The notes below the pieces were generated by a model. It was not told where the DNA came from and searched no databases. It saw only the letters and a list, made by a program, of their open reading frames with translations. The translations under genes were made by a program, and so were the position numbers. Below, one piece after another: positions 21,575-30,215 of a DNA stretch of 64,000 nt. The stretch spans positions 1,221,538 to 1,285,537 of the forward strand of contig NZ_KQ033885.1 of NCBI RefSeq assembly GCF_000967265.1, in the 5' to 3' direction. Position 1 is the first letter of the stretch, and every line of letters begins with the position of its first letter. The DNA comes from Bifidobacterium mellis (GTDB lineage Bacteria > Actinomycetota > Actinomycetes > Actinomycetales > Bifidobacteriaceae).

Positions 21575-22639
21575 ATGTCTGCTATGGCATTATTCCCACC
21601 TCGACCCAGTCAGTCCCCATCTGTTCAGCCCAGTCAGGACCGGCAGGTTCCGCCGATCAGCCAGGACGACCTGCAACGTTGCCGTCAGTTGGCCGACCGC
21701 ATCCGGACCCGCTTTTCAAGGACCCTGGTAGGGCAGGAAAACCTGCGCGAGGCACTGATCCTGACGCTGGTGGCCTCCGGACACATCCTGATCGAATCCG
21801 TTCCCGGACTGGCCAAGACCACTGCCGCCCAGACCCTGGCCACTTCGGTCTCCGGCAGCTTCAAACGGATCCAGTGCACACCCGACCTGATGCCCTCGGA
21901 TCTGGTAGGCACCCAGGTCTACGACTTCTCCACCCAACGATTCTCCACACAGCTGGGCCCCATCCACGCCAACTTCGTCCTCCTGGACGAGATCAACCGC
22001 TCCAACGCCAAGACCCAGTCGGCCATGCTGGAAGCCATGGCCGAGGGCGCCACCACCATCGGCGGCGAGCGCATAGCCCTGCCCAGGCCCTTCATGGTGA
22101 TCGCCACCCAGAACCCCATCGAGGAGGAGGGCACGTACAACCTGCCCGAGGCCCAGATGGACCGGTTCATGCTCAAGGCCGTCATGACCTATCCTGATGC
22201 CGACCAGGAGACCCGGATGCTGCAGATGCTGACCAGCCGCGGCACCGATATGCCCGGCAAGGACGATCGGGATGCGCTGACCATCGCCGATGTGGACTTC
22301 CTGAGGCGGAAGGCCCGGCAGGTCCACGTGGCACAGCCCATCATGCGATATGCAGTCGATCTGGCAGCCACCAGCAGGGGGGCCGGATCGCGGCCCATCC
22401 AAGGGCTGGCCGAGCAGGTGAGGCTGGGAGCCAGTCCACGCGCCTCCATCGCCCTGGTGCGCATCGGCCAGGCCAGAGCCCTGCTGACAGGCAGGGATTA
22501 CGTCATTCCCGAGGATCTGAAGGACTGGGCCCATTCGGTGCTCCGCCACCGGATCCTGCTGACCTTCGAGGCCCAGGCCGACGGCATCAGCAGCGATGAT
22601 GTCATCAACCAGATCGTCGACACGGTGCCGGTGCCATGA
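21575..22639 (+). CDS. MoxR-family AAA+ ATPase
   Basis: The 354-residue AAA+ ATPase has a Walker A variant ESVPGLAKTTAAQ, Walker B NFVLLDEINRSNAKTQSAMLEAM, sensor-1 segment VIATQNPIEEEGTYNLPEAQMDRFM, and the C-terminal lid (AAA_lid). MoxR ATPases act as chaperones for metal insertion or complex assembly and occur with DUF58 and von Willebrand A proteins, exactly as here. Its stop overlaps the DUF58 start by 4 bp (ATGA), so it heads a translationally coupled operon. Confidence 0.94.
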   Translation: MSAMALFPPRPSQSPSVQPSQDRQVPPISQDDLQRCRQLADRIRTRFSRTLVGQENLREALILTLVASGHILIESVPGLAKTTAAQTLATSVSGSFKRIQCTPDLMPSDLVGTQVYDFSTQRFSTQLGPIHANFVLLDEINRSNAKTQSAMLEAMAEGATTIGGERIALPRPFMVIATQNPIEEEGTYNLPEAQMDRFMLKAVMTYPDADQETRMLQMLTSRGTDMPGKDDRDALTIADVDFLRRKARQVHVAQPIMRYAVDLAATSRGAGSRPIQGLAEQVRLGASPRASIALVRIGQARALLTGRDYVIPEDLKDWAHSVLRHRILLTFEAQADGISSDDVINQIVDTVPVP

Positions 22640-23568
22640 GCCGTCGACGCTCGGATCGCGACCCGGTCCGCAGGCGGATCGAGTCCTTGGATACCAGCCT
22701 GCGCCTTCCCACGGTGCGCCGGGCCCTGGGCCTGTTGGAGGGCGAGCATTCCTCCGGCCGTCGAGGCGGCGGAGACGAGCGTGCCGACCTGCGCGCCTAT
22801 GAGTTCGGAGACGAAACCCGCATGATCGACTGGCACGCCAGCGCGCGGGTGGGTCGGCCTATGGTTGTCGAGCGCGAGCGCCTGGTCACCAGCAGGGTCT
22901 GGCTGCTGCTGGACATCGGCCGTGAGATGTCAGGAACATGCCCTGATGGGGAGCAGGCCATCCAGGTGGCGGCCAACGCCCTGTGCATGTTCGCCTCCCT
23001 CTGCCTGCGCCGCAGTGATGAGGTGGACCTGGTCCTGGTCGATTCAACCGCCATCCGCCGCATACCCTGCCAGGGCGGCTTCGCCCGTTTCGAGCAGACC
23101 CTGGACCGGGCTCTGGAGTCACCGCCGGATCAGCCACGCAACCTTGAGGCCCTGCTGGGTTACGCCGCCGGCATCCAGGACCGACAGGCCATGCTGGTCA
23201 TCGCCACCGACCAGTCGGCCTTGAACCTTGACCTGATGCCGACCATCCGCCAGCTGGCCACCACCCACCCCGTGAATCTCATCGGTGTGGAGACCATGAA
23301 CCCCCTGCGCCAGCAGCCCGCTGTGGGCTCGGTAACGGATGCGCCCAGCGGACGGAAGATCCCGGCATTCCTGCGCACTGCGAACGGAACAAAGGCTGTG
23401 GACCTGCACAGGCGCTATCAAATTGAAGCCTTTGGCCGGGAACTGTCCAGAATCGGAGCCTCGCTGATCCGTGCCGACTCCAGCACAGCCATGTTCAACA
23501 GGTTCATCCACCTGCTTTCAGCCGGCCGACCGGGCATCCCCATGCGACGGACGGTGATGGCGGCATGA
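22636..23568 (+). CDS. DUF58 domain protein
   Basis: The 310-residue protein shows the DUF58 core: SGRRGGGDERADLRAYEFGDETRMIDWHASARVGRPMVVERE, with the RxYxxGDxxRxIDWxxxAR pattern, then a von Willebrand-like fold (VWLLLDIGREM). Unlike many family members it has no N-terminal membrane pair, so it is probably cytoplasmic. It is coupled by 4-bp overlaps to moxR before it and a membrane protein after it. It probably links the ATPase to the VWA proteins. Confidence 0.9.
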   Translation: MSRRRSDRDPVRRRIESLDTSLRLPTVRRALGLLEGEHSSGRRGGGDERADLRAYEFGDETRMIDWHASARVGRPMVVERERLVTSRVWLLLDIGREMSGTCPDGEQAIQVAANALCMFASLCLRRSDEVDLVLVDSTAIRRIPCQGGFARFEQTLDRALESPPDQPRNLEALLGYAAGIQDRQAMLVIATDQSALNLDLMPTIRQLATTHPVNLIGVETMNPLRQQPAVGSVTDAPSGRKIPAFLRTANGTKAVDLHRRYQIEAFGRELSRIGASLIRADSSTAMFNRFIHLLSAGRPGIPMRRTVMAA

Positions 23569-24098
23569 ACGCTGTCGCCCTTATTCGTCTTGCGTCAGGT
23601 CATGGCCGGATCAAGGTCATGCCCACCATGACCCAGCCCACCTGGTTGCTGACCCTGACGACGACCGCCATCATTCTGACCCTGGCTCTGGCCGCAGCGG
23701 CCGTTCTCCTGCCCAGGTTCCGCCGTCAGCAAGAGGAGGGTCCGGCCCAGGTGAGCTCCGACTCCCGCGATGCATGGCGGCAACGGATTGATCAGGTGGT
23801 GGCCCGGTACGACAACGGCGAGCTGGACCGCGACCAGGCCATGACGGCACTGGCCACCATCGCTCGTGGATTCGCCTCCCGCTCCTGGAACAGCGACATG
23901 AAATCCAAGACTCTGGCCGAAATCCAGGCCCAGCCCCGTACGCCGGGCACCCGGAAGGGCCTGGACCTGCTTCGGCAGACCATAGATGCCCTCTACCCGC
24001 CTGAATTCGCCCTTCCCCGAGACAGCGCAGGAACCGACGCCACGGTGAATCAGGCGGCCGACTGGGTACGGGACTTGATTGAACGGTGGCCGCGATGA
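23565..24098 (+). CDS. Single-pass membrane protein of the MoxR operon
   Basis: The 177-residue protein has one hydrophobic span (about residues 28-50, LLTLTTTAIILTLALAAAAVLL) and a cytoplasmic helical domain with YDNGELDRDQAMTALATIARGFASRSW. Its place between DUF58 and the VWA genes corresponds to the BatD/DUF4381-type membrane partner in other MoxR operons, but I do not recognise the family. It overlaps both neighbours by 4 bp. Confidence 0.75.
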   Translation: MNAVALIRLASGHGRIKVMPTMTQPTWLLTLTTTAIILTLALAAAAVLLPRFRRQQEEGPAQVSSDSRDAWRQRIDQVVARYDNGELDRDQAMTALATIARGFASRSWNSDMKSKTLAEIQAQPRTPGTRKGLDLLRQTIDALYPPEFALPRDSAGTDATVNQAADWVRDLIERWPR

Positions 24099-25171
24099 GC
24101 ATGGGCAATCTGTCCTGGAGATGGCCCTGGCTGCCTGTTCTGGCCCTGGTCCTGGCCCTGGCGTTCAGCCTGCTGGCCTACCGTAAGGCGCGTCGTGGCA
24201 GGTCTGATCAGGAACCGGGAGCCCGGGTCTGGACCTTGAACAGCGACCTGGACACCGAGGAGGGGCATGAAGCCCTGCGGCGCTGGCGGCGATTGAACCG
24301 TTGCGCCGCAGCCCTGCTCTCTCTGGCCTTGTTGATGGTTCTGAGCCTGGCTGCAAGGCCCGCCCGGGTCGATCGGACGTTGGAGCAGGGCCATAACCGC
24401 GATATTGTCCTATGCCTGGATGTGTCCGGCTCCACCCTGCCCTACGACCGGCAGGTGATCGCCTCCTACCTTGATCTGGTCCGCAACTTCCAGGGCGAAC
24501 GCATGGCTCTGAGCATATTCAACTCCACCTCGCGCACCGTCTTCCCCCTGACCGATGACTACGACATGATCACCGCCGAATTGAGCAAGGCGCGGCGGAT
24601 CCTGGACGGGGTGCAGTCCCAGGACCGCATCGATGCCATGAGCGGGCGACAGTACCAGGACATCAGCGACTGGCTGGAGGGCACACAGAACCGCCGGGAC
24701 ACCACCTCACTGATCGGCGACGGGCTGGTGGGCTGCGCTGCGCTCCTGCCGCAATTCGCCCCCAAGGACCAGAGCAAACCGGCAAAGGCCGGCCAACGAT
24801 CGAGCTCCCTGGTCCTGGCCACCGATAACGTGGTCTCCGGCAAACCCACTTACACCCTGGAGGAGGCGCTCAAGCTGACCTCGGCCGCAGGAATCGCCGT
24901 GGACGGCCTCTATTCGGGACCGGACCAGGGTACCGAGGATGAGAGCACCAAGCAGATGCAGCGGCTGATCGAGGCCCGTGGCGGCATCTTCCTTAGACGG
25001 CAGGACGGGAACTCCATCAACGCACTGGTCCGCCAAATTGAGCATCGGCACGGAGCCGACCCCCGCCAGCAGGAGCAGTCCAGCCTGGTGGATGCACCCG
25101 GCTGGTGGACCTTGGCCCTGGCCCTGGCACTGTCGGGTTATCTGCTCCTGGCCTGGAGGCTGAAGCGATGA
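24095..25171 (+). CDS. VWA-domain membrane protein (BatA-like), first copy
   Basis: I chose the ATG at 24095 because it overlaps the preceding stop as ATGA; a GTG three codons earlier is possible. The 358-residue product has an N-terminal span, a second span (about 72-92), then a von Willebrand A domain with MIDAS motif DVSGS (in IVLCLDVSGSTLPYD), and a C-terminal span (WWTLALALALSGYLLLAW). It would display a metal-dependent binding surface. Its layout matches BatA/BatB of aerotolerance-type operons. Confidence 0.88.
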   Translation: MSMGNLSWRWPWLPVLALVLALAFSLLAYRKARRGRSDQEPGARVWTLNSDLDTEEGHEALRRWRRLNRCAAALLSLALLMVLSLAARPARVDRTLEQGHNRDIVLCLDVSGSTLPYDRQVIASYLDLVRNFQGERMALSIFNSTSRTVFPLTDDYDMITAELSKARRILDGVQSQDRIDAMSGRQYQDISDWLEGTQNRRDTTSLIGDGLVGCAALLPQFAPKDQSKPAKAGQRSSSLVLATDNVVSGKPTYTLEEALKLTSAAGIAVDGLYSGPDQGTEDESTKQMQRLIEARGGIFLRRQDGNSINALVRQIEHRHGADPRQQEQSSLVDAPGWWTLALALALSGYLLLAWRLKR

Positions 25172-26196
25172 ACATACTCAAATCCCTGACCTTTGAGCCT
25201 GCCCTGGGCTGGGTGGCCGGCGGCCTTCTGGCGGGTCTGCTGCTGCTCCTGGCCCTTGCGCTGGTCATCCATGGACTGCACAAGGGCCGGGATACCGATG
25301 CCGATCGCTGGGCCCTGACCCGACGCACCGCCATGGTCCTGATTCTGGCCCTCATGGTCCTGACCCCAAGCACGGTCAGCAAAACCACCAATAAAGCCGT
25401 CAACGCCACTGATGTCTTCATTGCAGTTGACGTGACCGGTTCCATGGCTGTCAAGGATGCCGGATATGGCGACCAGGAAGGAATCAGCCGACTGGAGGCG
25501 GCCCGGGCGGCCGCCCACGACCTGACACGCATCTACCCGGATGCCTCCTTCTCAGCCCTGAGCTTCGGCGCCTCAGCCAGCGTCGATCTGCCTTTGACTC
25601 CCGACGTGCGGGCTGTGGACAATTGGGCCAGGGGGCTGGCTACGGAGCCCACATCCAGGTCCGCCGGCTCCAGCCTGGATGCTCCGCTGGATCGCCTGAG
25701 TCTGGTCATGAAGCAGACCAGGGATCGGCATCCCGACGACCGAATCCTGCTCTACCTGATCAGCGACGGCGAACAGACCGGACCGGATGAACGACGATCC
25801 TTCAGCGTGCTCAGGGAGGGATTGGACGATGCCTTCGTGCTGGGAACCGGCTCGGCCAAGGGCGGCATGGTGCCCATGAGCTCGGATGTCGCTGGCAGTG
25901 ATGCCGACGGCTGGGTGACGGACCCCAAGACCGGCCAGCCTGGCATCTCCTCCATGGACCCGAAAACCCTCAAGGCCATGGCCGACGAGATGAGCGGCCA
26001 CTACCAGGCCCTGGCCAAGGGGGCCACCGTACGCGAGGGAGCTACGGCGACGGCTTCCAAGCGCTACCGGGTTACCAGGGTCGACCAGGTCCGCCAGCAT
26101 GTCACTCCGCTGGTCTGGCCGCTGGCACTGGTGGAACTGGCCCTGATCCTGATTGAGGCGGGGCTGTGGGTCCATACTTCAAGGAGACTGCTATGA
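25168..26196 (+). CDS. VWA-domain membrane protein (BatB-like), second copy
   Basis: The start at 25168 overlaps the previous stop (ATGA). The 342-residue protein has two N-terminal spans, a von Willebrand A domain with DVTGSMA (Thr at the second MIDAS position, a tolerated change), LLYLISDGEQTGPDE, and a C-terminal span before HTSRRLL. It is homologous in plan to the preceding gene, which points to an old tandem duplication and a VWA heteropair. Its stop overlaps the next start. Confidence 0.88.
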   Translation: MNILKSLTFEPALGWVAGGLLAGLLLLLALALVIHGLHKGRDTDADRWALTRRTAMVLILALMVLTPSTVSKTTNKAVNATDVFIAVDVTGSMAVKDAGYGDQEGISRLEAARAAAHDLTRIYPDASFSALSFGASASVDLPLTPDVRAVDNWARGLATEPTSRSAGSSLDAPLDRLSLVMKQTRDRHPDDRILLYLISDGEQTGPDERRSFSVLREGLDDAFVLGTGSAKGGMVPMSSDVAGSDADGWVTDPKTGQPGISSMDPKTLKAMADEMSGHYQALAKGATVREGATATASKRYRVTRVDQVRQHVTPLVWPLALVELALILIEAGLWVHTSRRLL

Positions 26197-26744
26197 GTAG
26201 GAAGTCCCAGCAGAGAGCAAGGAGCGGGGGCCGCCTGCGAGTGCGCCTGATTTTGGCTGGCTTGGCCTTGGTCGCAGCCCTGGCCGGGGCCTGGGGCCTG
26301 ATCAACGTCAAAGCCATCGCCACCTATAACGAAGGCACGCACACGCTGAGCACCAACGTTCGACAGGCCCAAAACCCCCAGGCCGATCCAGCATCCATCA
26401 AGGCCCTGCAGGACCAGGCCGAGCGCCTCTTCGCCCAGGTCGAACGGCCGGGACCCCTGATTCTGCCACAGACCAGACAGGCTGCCCAGGCCAACCGCGC
26501 TGCCAACGCTGCGCTGACCAGCCGCACGGAGCATCTGCTCAAGAAGCAGAAGGCCGATAAGGCCCAGGACGGAAATAACGGATCCGGCAAGGGCTCCTCC
26601 TCAGGGCTGACCAAGCAGCAGGAGGCCGAGGTGGAGGATCTGCTCAAGCGCAATCAGCAACAGAGTGAACCGTCTACCTCCCCCACGCCGACAGGCAAGG
26701 CGGGCGACAACAAGGGTCAAGGGAAGAACGTCAAGCCTTGGTGA
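26193..26744 (+). CDS. Membrane-anchored protein with charged helical tail, last gene of the MoxR operon
   Basis: The 183-residue protein starts at the ATG at 26193 (AAGGAG site, 4-bp overlap). A basic N-terminus and one span (about 22-42) are followed by a long Ala/Gln/Lys-rich helical region, probably coiled coil, and a polar C-terminal tail (SGKGSSSGLTKQQEAEVEDLL...). It takes the place of the BatC/TPR-type gene in other operons, but I see no TPR motif and do not recognise the family. Confidence 0.75.
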   Translation: MSRKSQQRARSGGRLRVRLILAGLALVAALAGAWGLINVKAIATYNEGTHTLSTNVRQAQNPQADPASIKALQDQAERLFAQVERPGPLILPQTRQAAQANRAANAALTSRTEHLLKKQKADKAQDGNNGSGKGSSSGLTKQQEAEVEDLLKRNQQQSEPSTSPTPTGKAGDNKGQGKNVKPW

Positions 26745-26945
26745 CCGGCCCACACAACCTTTCGCGTGAGTCACTCCACCACCCTCTTCCCCAACAAATC
26801 GATCCCCATGCAGACGAACGTCCCATGACTATCAGACCGACAGAATTAGCGGTAAATCCGTCCACAGCCAGATGAATCGGACCTCATTCGACCACATGGC
26901 CCTACGGGGATCATTTCAGGATGATTGCAATGTTGTAGTGGAGAC

Positions 26946-27272
26946 ATGCATAGGTCATCCTCGTCACTACCCACCCTGGGTCCCTTCCTTGAGCAGCAAT
27001 CCTTCCTGGCTGATCCGGAAGCGGCCCAAACCTGCCCCTGTCATGCTAGAGCGGCCCGCTGCCGGGCCATGCTGTCCGATATGGCACGGCAGTCGCGAAC
27101 CACTCTGGTCCATCTGAGTGAATTAGCCGACCAAGCTCTGAGGGTCGACTGGGAAGGCCGGGCTGCTGAGGCCTATAGGGCCCAGGTGCGGGCCATGGAT
27201 GCCGTCTGCCAGGATCAGCGCATCCAGGCAAGTCGCACCCTGAGCCTGATCGATCAAGAGATCCGGCCATGA
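26946..27272 (+). CDS. Small WXG-like helical protein paired with a hydrolase
   Basis: From the ATG at 26946 the product is 108 residues. GTG and TTG starts slightly upstream are possible, and the GGAG at 26940 is unusually close. The C-terminal half is helical with VDWEGRAAEAYRAQV, which has the W-x-G-x-A-A-x-x-Y core of WXG100/ESX-type helical hairpins. Four cysteines lie in the N-terminal third. The stop overlaps the next start by 4 bp (ATGA), so the two products are made together. A type VII secretion partner/targeting role is inference. Confidence 0.65.
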   Translation: MHRSSSSLPTLGPFLEQQSFLADPEAAQTCPCHARAARCRAMLSDMARQSRTTLVHLSELADQALRVDWEGRAAEAYRAQVRAMDAVCQDQRIQASRTLSLIDQEIRP

Positions 27273-28696
27273 AGCGGACAATCACCGCCGCCCCCGACGC
27301 CAACGGCTATACGCGCACCGAGCTGGACCACCTGACCGGCATGGCGGACCGGCTCAACCAAGCAGGTGGTGCCCTGGCCACCATGCAGTCCCAATGGGTT
27401 CTGACCAATCAGGCCATCTGCAGAACCATGCCGGGACTGCCTGCCCTCCCCTGCACCCAGGCTGCCGTACCGCCGCCGGGCCATGCCCGTCTGCCCATGG
27501 ATCGGATGGTGTCCTTCTGCAGTGACCAGGCCCGGGCCTGCGAAGATCTGCGCACCCGGCTCCAGTCTGTGGCCGATCGATTGACCAAGGCCTACGGGCT
27601 GTACTCGCAAGCTGAATCGTTCATGGACCGGCTGATGGGCTCCCTGACCTCCAAGGCCCTGACCGTCTTTCAGCCTATTGCCCCGTTCATGCTGGGATCC
27701 ATCAGTTTGGGCCTGGGGATGGCCAAACTAACCGGTCACCTGGACACATCGCAATTCCAGGAATTTATGGAAACCACAGCCAGCATCCAACAGCCCCTGC
27801 TGACCGCTGTCGCATCCGGCCTGTCTTCGGACCATCATGATCCCATCGGCGGATTGGTCACCGGCCCCGGCCTGCTGATGCCCCTGATACTCGCTCATTT
27901 CCAGGGTGACCGAATCACGATGGATCCCGTTCAGCCACAGGGCAAAGGATTGGGCGAGGCCCATGACATCGCCGGCGCCCTGCACAACCTGGAGACCCTG
28001 GGATCCTGCCGCGACGGCATTCCCTACGCCACAGTCGCCGTACAGCGCTACCGAAAGGCCGACGGCAAGGACCACTGGCTGGTCTACATACCCGGCACCA
28101 GCTCCCATCTGGACTCCCCCATCGGCTGGGCCCAGAACATCCAGCTCATGAGCGACAAGGCTTCAGTTCGTGACAGGGCAGCCTCCCTACGTCTAGTGGA
28201 CCGGGCCATGCGGGATGCGGGGGTGCGTCCGGATGATCCGGTCAGCCTGGTGGGCCATTCCCAGGGTGGCATTGTGGCCGCCACCATGGCCTCGGATCTT
28301 TCAGACCGCTACCGCTTTGATCACATCGTGACCGTCGGCTCGCCCATCGCCCATCGCAAAATACAGTCTGACACCTGGGTGACCAGTGTGGAGATGCGCG
28401 AAGAGCTGGTCTCCAGCCTTGATGGAGCCGACAACCCCTCTCGACCCAATCGACTGACAGTCAGGGGAAGAGCGGGCGGACCTCCCCCTCCAGGCGGCGA
28501 CCAGACTGGCCGGACAGTGATCACCGTTGGACCCGGCAAGGAATCCACCCACGGCATGGCCTACCAACAGGCAGCCTGGGCCGATGCCCGGGATCAGAAC
28601 TCACCCGCAGTACGACGCCAGGACGACCACTTCGCCCATGCCATCGAGGGCGATTTGCAGGAGACCCGCTACTACCGTGGCAGACTACGACGATGA
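27269..28696 (+). CDS. Alpha/beta hydrolase with helical ESX-like N-terminus
   Basis: The 475-residue protein has no signal peptide. Residues 1-120 are helical and amphipathic (TELDHLTGMADRLNQAGGALATMQSQW; DLRTRLQSVADRLTKAYGLY), like the N-terminal modules of type VII-secreted effectors. Residues about 120-165 are hydrophobic/glycine-rich. The C-terminal part is an alpha/beta hydrolase with an oxyanion-type VYIPGTSSH and nucleophile S331 in LVGHSQGGIVAA; candidate acid/base partners follow in STHGMAYQQ and DDHFAHA. It could be a lipase or esterase acting outside the cell. The coupled upstream WXG-like gene supports co-secretion. No substrate is evident. Confidence 0.75.
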   Translation: MKRTITAAPDANGYTRTELDHLTGMADRLNQAGGALATMQSQWVLTNQAICRTMPGLPALPCTQAAVPPPGHARLPMDRMVSFCSDQARACEDLRTRLQSVADRLTKAYGLYSQAESFMDRLMGSLTSKALTVFQPIAPFMLGSISLGLGMAKLTGHLDTSQFQEFMETTASIQQPLLTAVASGLSSDHHDPIGGLVTGPGLLMPLILAHFQGDRITMDPVQPQGKGLGEAHDIAGALHNLETLGSCRDGIPYATVAVQRYRKADGKDHWLVYIPGTSSHLDSPIGWAQNIQLMSDKASVRDRAASLRLVDRAMRDAGVRPDDPVSLVGHSQGGIVAATMASDLSDRYRFDHIVTVGSPIAHRKIQSDTWVTSVEMREELVSSLDGADNPSRPNRLTVRGRAGGPPPPGGDQTGRTVITVGPGKESTHGMAYQQAAWADARDQNSPAVRRQDDHFAHAIEGDLQETRYYRGRLRR

Positions 28697-28767
28697 GCGA
28701 GACACGCTGGCCCCCAGGGCGCCCATGCCGGTTCCCGCTGGTTGACCCGGTCGTCTAGGCTGGAGGC

Positions 28768-30213
28768 ATGAACCTGAGCCGAATCACCCCAGTCATCCCC
28801 CTTAATCCCCTGGACGGACGTTATCGCAGACAGACCGCCGATCTGGTGGACTTTCTGAGCGAACCTGCCTTGAACCGCGAGCGCATGCGGGTCGAAGTCG
28901 AATGGATGATCATGCTGGCCAACGGCTACCAGGGCAACGGCCAGCACCCGGTCCTACCGGGCGTAGAGCCTCTGACCGAGGCTGAAATGGCCTACCTGCG
29001 AGCCATACCCGAGGATTTCGATGCCGACGGCATCACCGAACTGGCTGGCATCGAAGCCCAGACCCACCACGATGTCAAAGCTGTGGAATACTACATCGAC
29101 CGCCGTCTGGAGACTGCAGCAACAGCCCTTGGCCCCGAGTCCCAACTTCCGAGGCTGACACCCCTGGTCCATTTCGCCTGCACCAGCGAGGACATCAACA
29201 ACCTGGCCTATGCCCGCTGCATCCGAGGCGGAGTCGAGCAGGTCTGGCTCCCGAAGGCCACCCGGATCGAGGAGCATCTGGCCACCATGGCTGAGCAATA
29301 CCGGGATCTGCCCATGCTCGCCCTGACCCACGGCCAGCCGGCCACACCCACCACCCTGGGCAAGGAGATGGCGGTCTACGTCCACCGGCTGCACCGGCAG
29401 CTGGACCGGATTCGTAATCAGGACTACATGGGCAAGATGAATGGCGCTACTGGAACCTTTGGCGCCCATCTGGCCGCCCTGCCGCAGGTGGATTGGATCG
29501 ATCTGACCCGGACCTTCATCGTGGAGCGGATGGGTCTGGTCTGGAATCCTCTGACCACCCAGATCGAGTCGCACGACTGGCAGGCCGAGCTCTTCAGCAA
29601 CATCGCCCACCTGGGGCGGATCCTGCACAACCTGGCCGTGGATGTCTGGATGTACATCTCCCGCGGCGTCTTCGCCCAGGAACCCGTTAAAGGCGCGACA
29701 GGGTCCAGCACCATGCCCCACAAGGTCAACCCCATACGCTTCGAGAACGCCGAAGCCAATCTGGAGATCTCAGGAGCCCTGCTGGACACCCTGGCCGCCA
29801 CCCTGACCGAAACCCGCTGGCAGCGGGACCTGACCGACTCCACCACCCAGCGCAACATCGGTTCGGCCCTGGGCTACAGCCTGCTGGCTCTGGACAACCT
29901 GGACGGCGGCCTGCAGACCATCCACCCGGACAAGGCCCTGATGGCCCGCGAGCTGAACAGCAACTGGGAGGTCCTGGGCGAGCCCATACAGACGGCCATG
30001 CGGGCTGCAGGTCTGGCTGGACGCTCAGGCATGGATCATCCCTATGAGCAGGTCAAGGAGCTGATGCGCGGCAAGAGGATCGGACGTGAGGATGTCGAGC
30101 ACTTCATCGATGGCCTGGACCTGGACCAGGACACGGCCAGTCGGCTCAAGGCCTTGACACCGGCAACCTACACCGGTGCAGCCGGAACCTTGGTGGACTT
30201 CGATCGCGACTGA
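28768..30213 (+). CDS. purB: Adenylosuccinate lyase
   Basis: The 481-residue enzyme of the fumarase/aspartase superfamily catalyses two steps of purine synthesis: release of fumarate from SAICAR and from adenylosuccinate. Signatures are VHFACTSEDINNLAY, LTHGQPATPTTLGKE with the catalytic His, and the flexible loop GSSTMPHKVNP near residues 311-321 with the catalytic Ser. The sequence is of the longer, E. coli-like type. It is followed after 2 bp by a large membrane protein on the same strand, probably one transcript. Confidence 0.97.
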   Translation: MNLSRITPVIPLNPLDGRYRRQTADLVDFLSEPALNRERMRVEVEWMIMLANGYQGNGQHPVLPGVEPLTEAEMAYLRAIPEDFDADGITELAGIEAQTHHDVKAVEYYIDRRLETAATALGPESQLPRLTPLVHFACTSEDINNLAYARCIRGGVEQVWLPKATRIEEHLATMAEQYRDLPMLALTHGQPATPTTLGKEMAVYVHRLHRQLDRIRNQDYMGKMNGATGTFGAHLAALPQVDWIDLTRTFIVERMGLVWNPLTTQIESHDWQAELFSNIAHLGRILHNLAVDVWMYISRGVFAQEPVKGATGSSTMPHKVNPIRFENAEANLEISGALLDTLAATLTETRWQRDLTDSTTQRNIGSALGYSLLALDNLDGGLQTIHPDKALMARELNSNWEVLGEPIQTAMRAAGLAGRSGMDHPYEQVKELMRGKRIGREDVEHFIDGLDLDQDTASRLKALTPATYTGAAGTLVDFDRD

Positions 30214-30215
30214 TC

